Source: Brasenia schreberi
Taxonomy: Eukaryota; Streptophyta; Magnoliopsida; Nymphaeales; Cabombaceae
DNA length: 64,000 nucleotides
Assembly (NCBI GenBank): GCA_036023115.1
Contig: JAYKKT010000080.1
Location: 7,143,501 to 7,207,500, forward strand
Direction of reading: 5' to 3'
The position numbers and the translations under genes are program-made. Shown piece by piece: positions 56,122-64,000 of the stretch; the stretch's first letter is position 1, and every line of letters starts with the position of its first letter. The notes below the pieces were generated by a model. It had not been told where the DNA came from, did no database searches, and saw only the letters and a list, made by a program, of their open reading frames with translations.

Positions 56122-58349
56122 GACCATGGTATCAATCATCTCGAGATCCCAACAAGAGATTCTGTTTGCTCCATCATATTTGTCGGGCTGTATTCATTCA
56201 TTCATAGTAAGTTAGTTTCTTTTATTCTTTTATGCACTCGACCTGAGCCAAGAAGTGCATAGAAAGTTATTCCTTTAGGTTACTCAAAACCTCCCGGCCA
56301 AGGATGGAGCATTTTGAGTTGTGGCTCCATGGTGGTGATGGTGCCTGGTGTTGGATTGGGGCCTATTTTTGGTGGATTTTGTGCTCGGTTCTGTGGAAGA
56401 TGCCATTCTGAGAAATGTGAATTCTCACAAATGACTGCAAGAAAAATTTCTTTTTCCCTTCTTTCTCCATTTGCTTCATTTTTCCATACTTCAAGCATTC
56501 TTCGGGAGGGCCTGCCGATCAAAAGCTGCAAAAGCTTTTACAGATATGCAAGGTTGAAAATTCCATGGTTTTGGAGTTTACCAACAAGAATCTTATCCAT
56601 TAAGATTGTCCCCCTAAAAAATAACCGATGGCTGTTGTGGCTACGAGTGTATAGAACGACAGCTGTCTGGTTGGCCCTTGTAATGCTAAACCGATCAAGT
56701 ACCGAGCACATGGGCATGCTTTCCTTCTTTTACATGAGAAGACGCTAAATCAGGAGAGGTTCAATGCGAATGCTTCCCAAGCTAAGAGTCACCATGACCA
56801 GCTCCCTTTTAGGCATGATGTTACATTGACTTAGGAATAGGATAACATAGTGTTGCTACTGCTCTAAGCAACAACATGGTGGTGCTAAGCACCTACCTTT
56901 TAGTGCATTTGAATGGAGGGACAGTGGGGAACATGACACCGCACCTTCCACTGTCCTTGAGATTACATGGAGTCTAAAGTTGTCTCACATTAAAAAGCGG
57001 CCACTGAGTGCAAATCAAGCCTGTGAAGACCTTGGTTCTTATTTGGAATTTAAAGTTGTATCCGTAGAAAAATGAGATAGGCTGGCCTGTGGACCACCTC
57101 GTTGCACAAATGGAGTATACACATGAGGTCAAAGTATCTGGTCATGAACGCTCCCCTTGTCTGATATAAGAGAGATGACCATGCACACGTATACACACAG
57201 AGCCAATGTTTTGTTTCTTCTTCAATGAGGTTCTCTCTTCTAGAGTTGGCTGATCAAGTTTCCTGTCTCTTACTTAAAGGTAATGCATCACGCGGAATGA
57301 CCACATATGTACAGTGAAGCTGGGCGAGGAAGGAGCACGACTATTGTTCTTTGCTATCTGGTACGGTCATTTCATTAGTCGGGTGTACAAATTGTCCATT
57401 CCCCTTTATCCTGCCAAAGCAAAGCAAACAACTAACCCGAGTGATACTGTAACAAATGAACTATAAGCATATGACACCTGATATTGCGCTTGCATACGTG
57501 CGTTCAACTAGACCACGAGTTCTATTAGCTCGACCTCAGTGGCAGGTAAATAAATGCTTTACTCAGAGCGAAAGCAGTAACCGAAGTACAGAACTATGTT
57601 TCTGGCAACTCTCTCTTTCTCTCTCTCTCCCCCCCTCTCTCTCTGTCACACATACACCAGTAAGGACGTGAAATTCACTAGCAAGCTTCTTCCTTTCCAT
57701 ACGGCGTTAATTATTCTGAAGATTGATATATATGAGCTAAGTTGTTGTGATAGGTTCATGTCCAAATGAATACAAGCTCTTTTATATTATCTTTTTGTTT
57801 GAAAGCTGACTTTGCAAATGTAATCAACATGGTCATGAAACTGGGACTGGCTTTTGATGTCGGAACCCGTGCAGAGCTTCCAGCAATTCAGCAGCCAACG
57901 GGTTTTGGGCTCATCATTGCTTTTCCTCTAAAAATATGTTTTAATTAAAACATCAGTTAATATTTGATTACTAACAATTCACGTGATGAATGTGCTTCCA
58001 GGCCATTCAAGAATACTGGAGGCGGAGACTGAGACCACCCTTAGTAATATCGCTCCAAACTGCTTCTCCTGATGATCATGAAGAGAACTCCATCGTCCTC
58101 ATAACAGCAGAAGATCTTGAAGGTGGTAGCACCCCAAAGGCTTGGAAAGCACTGAGCACAGCATGCGAGGTGCAGGTAGCTGCTGCAAGAAGCGTCATGC
58201 GGATTGTTCGGGCTTCAGCTGAGCTTGCTAATCTCTCCTGCCTGCTTCTTGCAGAAACCAAGCTGTTAACAGCAAAACTTAGACCAGAAAGCTGTGCCCC
58301 GGAAAATGGTCGTATCTCAGAGGCAGGTTTGGAGATTGTGGTGCAGTAG
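56122..58349 (+). pseudogene. PTPMT1-like dual-specificity phosphatase, C-terminal exons, active site broken
   Basis: Exons: 56122-56206 (DHGINHLEIPTRD, then small deletions before CRAV and FIHS), 57280-57360 (NASRGMTTYV, then the P-loop), about 57468-57545 (HMTPDIALAYVRSTRPRVLL, ARPQWQ) and 58002-58349 (AIQEYWRRRLRPPLVI; SIVLITAEDLEG; stop TAG 58347-58349). Plant PTPMT1-type enzymes dephosphorylate phosphatidylglycerophosphate in organelles using a HCxxGRGRS loop. Here the bases for His-Cys are short by two, so the frame changes before AGRGRSTTIVLCYL. The acceptor of the third exon is weak (the reading suggests lost residues). Upstream exons were not found. The last exon is clean, so a truncated transcript is possible. 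It converges with the HAD gene. Confidence 0.7.
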
Positions 58350-59681
58350 AATGCTTATGACCATCTTTCTTGCTACAAATATCATGAGATGTCAAGTTCA
58401 ATGCGAGCAGCAAACCGAGCGTGTATAAGTTGTGCGCGATGCATATGAATCTGCTTCCTTGAAGATGGAAAGAGCCATATCATTTGTTATGTGAAAGCTT
58501 GGCAAAATGTATATCATATGGAAGATCGGTATAACATATAATGGCATTATGAATCTTAATATGTACTTCAGTGTCCTGCTTGATATCTATCCAAAATGCT
58601 ATTTTGCGCGCGTGGAAGCTATATCTCAGGCAGATGACCACCAAGGTATGAGATACGACACAATATCAGTGGCTGATCTACATGGAACCAAGATGGAGCG
58701 TCTATCACCTTCGAACTTCAGAAAGTTAACAGAAAATGTATTGCACAGTTTAAAGTGTCATTCACTACATAATTTACCCTTCCACGTGCACAAGAGCTAT
58801 TAACCGTCACTTAAAAGGTCTCTGATCTGCCTGAAATCGATCTTTTGTATAATTATGATTATAAGTTTTGTACTTAGAGCCTGGACTTCATGCCCCAGGT
58901 AGAAGATTTTGTGGATCTCCAATTGCTTCAAATCTTCCTTGAGCTGTTCACTTTTGTGTTCCGTGTAAGACTGCCGACCACTGCAACTACGATACTCAAC
59001 ATTCACAATCTACTTATTTATTTTGTATTCCTTTCTAGTTCTCTCGTAAGGGCCTTGCTTTTATCTGTGACTCAACCCCCAAGCTACGGCTATGCCCGAA
59101 CTGGCCGCATGGGCTGCCTCCTCAAACTTGAAGGGTCTTGTCTTATGCAAGTCATCATCCCCATAGACCAGCAGAGAGTAGCTTAAGGGCAAACAATATG
59201 TGCTTTAATGATTATAGTGCTAAGAAAGCTGAACAAGTCTTTGAACAAAACAGAGAATTTGAAAGGATGACAATTGTAACGATCATAAAATATGATATCC
59301 AAATAAGAGATTGACGTTGAAGGTAAGTTACGTTCCCTCTCACACCTCTTCCATGAACAAAAATGCAAATCTTGCATCTTATGAGTAGTGAATGGCAATT
59401 TAAAAATTTGGAGATCTGGAATCAGATGTGTCTAGCAGATTTCTTAAAAAGGAGTTTCGAGGATTTTGCAGCTTTTCCGGAGAACCTGAATGGCTCACAC
59501 ACATGAGCACACTCGATTTAAAAAATTTCTATTGCATTGTTTCTTTCTGTGAAATAAATTAAGAAATTTAATCAATAACAAATTTAGATTCAGGAAGAGT
59601 GTCGGCCTGGGGATTGCTGTAGACCTTGCAATGAATCTTGGGAGTCCCACAATGCAGTCTGCTTTTCTCTGGACTCTGACA
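58350..59681. other. Intergenic region between convergent phosphatase and HAD genes
   Basis: Presumably the 3' UTRs of both genes. No reading frame with recognisable homology and no TE signature. Confidence 0.5.
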
Positions 59682-60137
59682 TCAGAAAGCATATCGGTAA
59701 ATTGCATTTGCCACTCCGTCATCATCGTTACTAGCAGCTGTAACATCTGCAACTGTCTTCGCCTTCTCCACACCATTTTCAAGCACAACCCCCAGAGAAG
59801 CAAGTTTCAGCATCTCAATATCATTTTCACCGTCACCTATGGCCATGACCTTGACATACGAAAACCGGTCAAGAGAGAACAATGAATGGATATAAATAAA
59901 CAAAGGCAGTGAGAAGTGATTAAAAGCAGAAAGCAGGCGGCAGGAAAGAGGGGAAAGATCATCTATTGTAAAGAAACATGATCTTTCTCTTTTCTATTTA
60001 AGCGGCTGTCATCAAGAGTGAATAAAATGGTAACCTGGATTATAATAATGGCCGACTCAACTTAGAGTAGGAAGGCTTGTCCTAGGTTTTGGTTACAGAA
60101 TGAACTTTTAAGGGCATGTAATACACAACCAAGCAAC

Positions 60138-60169
<32 letters not shown>

Positions 60170-63100
60170 GAGAGAGAGTTTAAACCAATACATCTAAATA
60201 AGGAAAAACATAATGGAACTCATAGCTACATATATATATATATATATATATATATGGTAGTGGATGATGTAGATGTAGATGTACGGTATTATGGCATAGA
60301 GCTTGCAAAATGTTAGTTTTATCAGCAATACGAAGAGTAGTGCCTAGCCAAGAGTGATGTGGCTTTGAGGTGTCAAACTGAAGGATGAGTTCCAGATATT
60401 TTAAGGTGTTTTCACTTTTTTGTTCCTATACTGATACACATCTTGATGTTTAATCCATTTCCTTCAAAAGTGCCAATTGCCTTTCATGCGATTCTCCTTT
60501 TTTTTTCTTACTCAAAATTTCATTGTTTTTCTCTTGTAATGAAAAACTCTGAGAAGGATACTTTTCTCTGATTTCAATAGTCAATCTCTGCTTGCTAATT
60601 GCTCTCTCCATTCTTGGAGACATTCCACAAATTTTGATGAAGGTGCGATATCAGGAAATCTATTGAGTTATTTGCATGCTTCTAACTCTAAATGGGTAGA
60701 AAAACATTTTAAAAGTGGGTAATATTTGCTCTCTCCATTCCAGGTGAACAAAATCTTTAACAGTAGATTCAACAGCATAAACAAAAACCAGATGGGTATA
60801 AACCTCTTTGATTTATCTTACCTCGTTTTCTGTACACTAGATTCAACAGCATAAACAAAAACTGGACGGGTATAGACCTCTTTGATTTCTCTTACCTCAT
60901 TTTCTGTAGCACCGAGATGGCTCAGCAGCATGCTTACTCCCTCACCCTTTGAGGTCCCTGGTGGAACAATTTCCAGCATATCAGCTTGTGCCTGAACAAC
61001 ACGAGCCCGTTCTTGTACTGCCTCCGACCAATGTGGTCGCAATGTACTACTGACGCTCTCTGCAGTGCCGTAGAAAAGCAATTTCTGCAATCAATAAACA
61101 GGGATAACATTACATCTGAATTGATGTCTCATAAGCCCTGCACATGTATGGGAAGGCTCTGCTTCAAGGAACCTCCCAAAATAAATCTGTATCTTACTTA
61201 TGTGGACCTTCCCAGGATGCATCAGTTCCTCATCTTTTGACTTACTTTCAGAAAAATCAAATGCCTTGTGATGCATTAGATCATTCGGTCATGTAACAGC
61301 CATGCATGATGTCAGGAATATCCATTTATGATTTTTGGTCATCCCACATGTTTATTGAGAACTATGGCCATCTTATTTAGCCAGTGAGAACAAATACACG
61401 CATTCAGGTGCTTGGAATGGCAGTTAGAAGGTTGAATATATTTCGAACTCGAGATCATGTTGAAGGTAAACATGTCGGATGTATGGATCTTGGATCGATC
61501 TTGATGGTTGTGATGAGAGTTTGCCGTCATTCCTGAATCAGAATTGAGAACTATAGCCATCTTTAACAACTGAGAGTTCTCAGAGAAGGTAAACAACAGG
61601 TAGATTCAGGTCTTAATTGCAAGGAAAACTCATTGAGAGTTCTAAGAGAAGAAATTTTGCAGCTAGCTAAATACCAAACATGTCGGCAACCATTGCAATA
61701 ATGTTACGCTCAGACAGACATGAAAAGTAACTCATCATAGATTGACTGAGAAAGATGAATCACCTTCAAGAAATACCATAAAGAGATCAGAAAGATGGAG
61801 TTTAGAGGAAACCACTTGTATCTAGATTCATTGCCCACCAAGTGTTTCTTCCAGTTGCTTATAATTTAAAACAACAGATGTATTATGCAATAGGTTTTAT
61901 TTAAGTGTTAGAACAAACACAAAAAAACAAGAATATGAAAATGATTTAAGCTTTGGCTTGTTTACCTGAATATCTACAGCTGCCAAAAGATGCTCCACTG
62001 AGGGCATGACCTCGGCCTGCAGGAAGAAAAGATTTACATCAAGAAAAACAAACAGTAAACTGAAATAAGGTAACTCACTCTCAAGTGGTATATTCACAGG
62101 CCCGATTACCTTTGGCTCGAAATACACAGTATGGAGTGATTCAATCAGAGGATCATCGAACAGAGTCACACATCGATCTTGACTAAACCCAATAAGAGGT
62201 ATATTATGCTCCAATGAATACAAAAAGGCCTGCAAAATAGTTGTGGAAATTAAAGAACAGGTTTAGCATGTGATAATATAAATAAAGTGCATAGAACATT
62301 TCTGTGCAGAAAAAATAAGATCAGACACAGAAGTACAGTTTCTTGAGAACAAAACATCAAGGATATGGCCCACATATTCATGAATTCATTCTGTAACTAA
62401 GATCTCTGAGATCGTCTATGGAGGACAATATTGATTTCTAAGCAAGTGATGATGAGGAATGTAGGACATAAGATGGAGCAATGTGTAAACTTTGGCCTAA
62501 CACTAACGATTTGCAGTCAGAGATGAGTTCTAAAAGACTAAACCCCACATTTGGTGAATTGAGGAACTTGTAATTCAGGGATTTGTCAAATTCGGTAATT
62601 ATTGGAACTCGTCGCTGAATCCTTGCATTAATAGCAGAAAATGCAGTTTGGTGGTGAGAAGTGAATGGAGTTGCATAGGAAAACTTTCCTCCATTAAAGG
62701 CATGGATTCAGGCTCCCAGATCTACACGCATAAACATGTAATTTTTCAAATATGCCTTTCCAAAAAGGGGATGGAATCAATAATGTGGTTTTCGCAGTGA
62801 TTCCCACTCAAACTCAGCTCCCAGATGGAATAACTCCTAAACCCACAGAGGAATAGAATTGTCACACTGACAGTGATACGCAGACAAGCATATGGAACAG
62901 TTTCTGCCCAGTAAGAAACTACAAGTTCAACTGCTAATTGGTGATTGAAACATTTCAGAATGGTTTCAATGGGAGAACAAATTTGTTATGTGTCACCGTA
63001 TCCCTTTTTTGATGAGTGTGCCCGTGTATGACTACATATATTAATATTCAAGGATTTTATAGAATTTGAGAATCCTAGAAAGGCATACTCATTGTTAACC

Positions 63101-63434
63101 ATCTGATACAACTGACAGCCTCAAAGACCTCAAGTATGAACACTTATTATGCGTAAAATAATATTGATAAGAAACAGATAAAATTGTCTCATAAAATTTT
63201 TCCTTTATTTAGCATTTAGCAAGATCCACATGGTTCACATTCCACCAAAAACCATTTCTCTTATCATAAATTGTATATTTTCTATTTCTCCTGGTTTAGA
63301 TAAAAAAGCTACAATAAAATAAATAAATAAAAGTCAAGATTAATTTTAGTCTACAATTTTACCTCTCTGCAAACATCTGGATCCAGATTTCTTCTATAAA
63401 TTTCACGACCTTGTATTCCATAAACTAGCAAACC
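59682..63434 (-). CDS. Cof-type HAD-superfamily hydrolase, C-terminal five exons (gene continues off the right edge)
   Basis: Exons on the minus strand, all GT-AG and in phase 0: 63434-63363 (GLLVYGIQGREIYRRNLDPD), 62229-62110 (AFLYSLEHNIPLIGFSQDRC), 62016-61966 (AEVMPSVEHLLAAVDIQ), 61084-60896 (KLLFYGTAESVSSTL, VPPGTSKGEGVSMLLSHLGA) and 59849-59682 (VMAIGDGENDIEMLKLASLG, then SNDDDGVANAIYRYAF, stop). This is the C2-cap and the C-terminal core: the Lys of TSKGEG is the HAD motif III lysine and GDGEND is the motif IV acidic loop. The nucleophile DxDGT and motif II exons lie right of the window. All five exons are intact. A plant Cof/YidA-type phosphatase on sugar phosphates or similar is likely; the substrate is unknown. 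No plastid or mitochondrial targeting can be judged. Confidence 0.88.
60133..60256. repeat. (TG)n(GA)n and (TA)n microsatellites in a HAD intron
   Basis: TG and GA runs at 60138-60177 and a TA run at about 60229-60255, both within the 1-kb intron before the last exon. Confidence 0.9.
60764..60908 (-). repeat. 71-bp tandem duplication spanning a HAD splice donor
   Basis: 60764-60834 and 60838-60908 are 71-bp copies with about six differences. The second contains the real end of the 61084-60896 exon and its donor (GAG|GTAAGA). The first is inside the intron and keeps a matching GAG|GTAAGA. Use of the duplicate would add 74 nt and shift the frame. Confidence 0.85.
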
Positions 63435-64000
63435 CTACATTTATCATGAAGAACAAAAAAGTGAAATATCTTTCTTCTTTCAGAAAAATATAAAATCAAT
63501 GTGAAGAACAGTATACGAACAGTCTTAATGGTGAATTAAGGTAACTACCATTTGCATGGAAGTGTTGATGCCTCATGCATTGAACCAGTACAAGATCAAG
63601 CCACTCGTCTACGCATAGATGTCATACACAAAACTTTAGGGTGTAGGTGCAGAGCAAGCCAAGATTTTAACTAGAAGTTAGGGCTCAAACTAGTAAAACT
63701 GTTTAGATTTTCAAATTCGGCAGATAACTTCAGCAGTTAAGCTTGAATCTTCTTTAAAATGGTTAAATTCTTATTGGTCAATCTTTTTTACGCTTGAATA
63801 ATTTTACCTTGATGTCAACATTATAGTCATAATTTTTTTCCATTGCATTGAATCATACAAGAAGAAATCCCAATTAATGGGTGAGATAATGTGAACAAAT
63901 GAACTTGAACAAGTCAAGCTTGGCTTGTGTGATCATAATTTTGATTATGCAATCCAAAACCAAAACACAAAGTCCCTTCACATGCTAAGTGGGGTTTGCT
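63435..64000 (-). other. HAD intron sequence to the right edge
   Basis: No exon recognised. The next upstream exon of the HAD gene (with the segment preceding GLLVYG) should follow outside the window. Confidence 0.5.

Noticed and set aside
57766..57948. Possible extra phosphatase exon with KLGLAFDVGTRAELPAIQQP
   Set aside because: Joining 57545 to 58002 directly gives the expected QWQ-AIQEYW family sequence; an exon here would break it.

Overview
This window is nuclear DNA from a land plant, most likely an angiosperm. It is AT-rich, has GT-AG introns and contains plant gene families (AMP1-type M28 peptidase, DUF1005, clade PP2C, PTPMT1-like phosphatase, Cof-type HAD hydrolase, PPR). It is packed with nested Ty1/copia LTR retrotransposons, RTE-type LINEs with (TTG)n tails, a hAT transposon and tRNA-derived SINEs. 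Species cannot be named from sequence alone. Introns over 13 kb suggest a TE-inflated genome.

Bases 1-36,927 are essentially one giant TE-filled gene. The last five exons of an AMP1-like glutamate carboxypeptidase (+ strand) lie at 20500-20583, 34142-34230, 36239-36355, 36441-36584 and 36745-36927, and their splice phases fit one another. Everything left of 20500 is therefore probably an upstream intron of this gene. That intron holds: copia A (minus) carrying copia E in its RT, a LINE in its gag and copia B in its LTR; a hAT element inside the LINE; and copia C inside B. The next intron, 13.6 kb, holds LTR element P, which carries a decayed PPR gene and a LINE whose 3' end is tandemly repeated. 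It also holds a heavily decayed copia D (+).

Bases 36,928-53,224 hold a two-exon DUF1005 gene (minus; one 1-bp frameshift; intron with a 3-unit tandem repeat and a SINE), then a LINE tandem pair (minus), anonymous AT-rich DNA with a large inverted repeat, and a PP2C gene (minus) with a nonsense codon, two 1-bp deletions and no visible last exon.

Bases 53,225-64,000 hold a possible non-autonomous DNA transposon, a PTPMT1-like dual-specificity phosphatase pseudogene (+) whose active-site loop is broken by a small deletion, and an apparently intact HAD hydrolase gene (minus) that continues off the right edge. The phosphatase and HAD genes converge.

The host genes show no operon-like link. The main biological story is layered transposition: order of insertion, target duplications and gene capture can be read base by base. 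The strongest oddities are a nested pair of copia elements in which the outer one has more similar LTRs than the inner one, an LTR element carrying a PPR gene, and a LINE-tail tandem array bounded by one target-site duplication.
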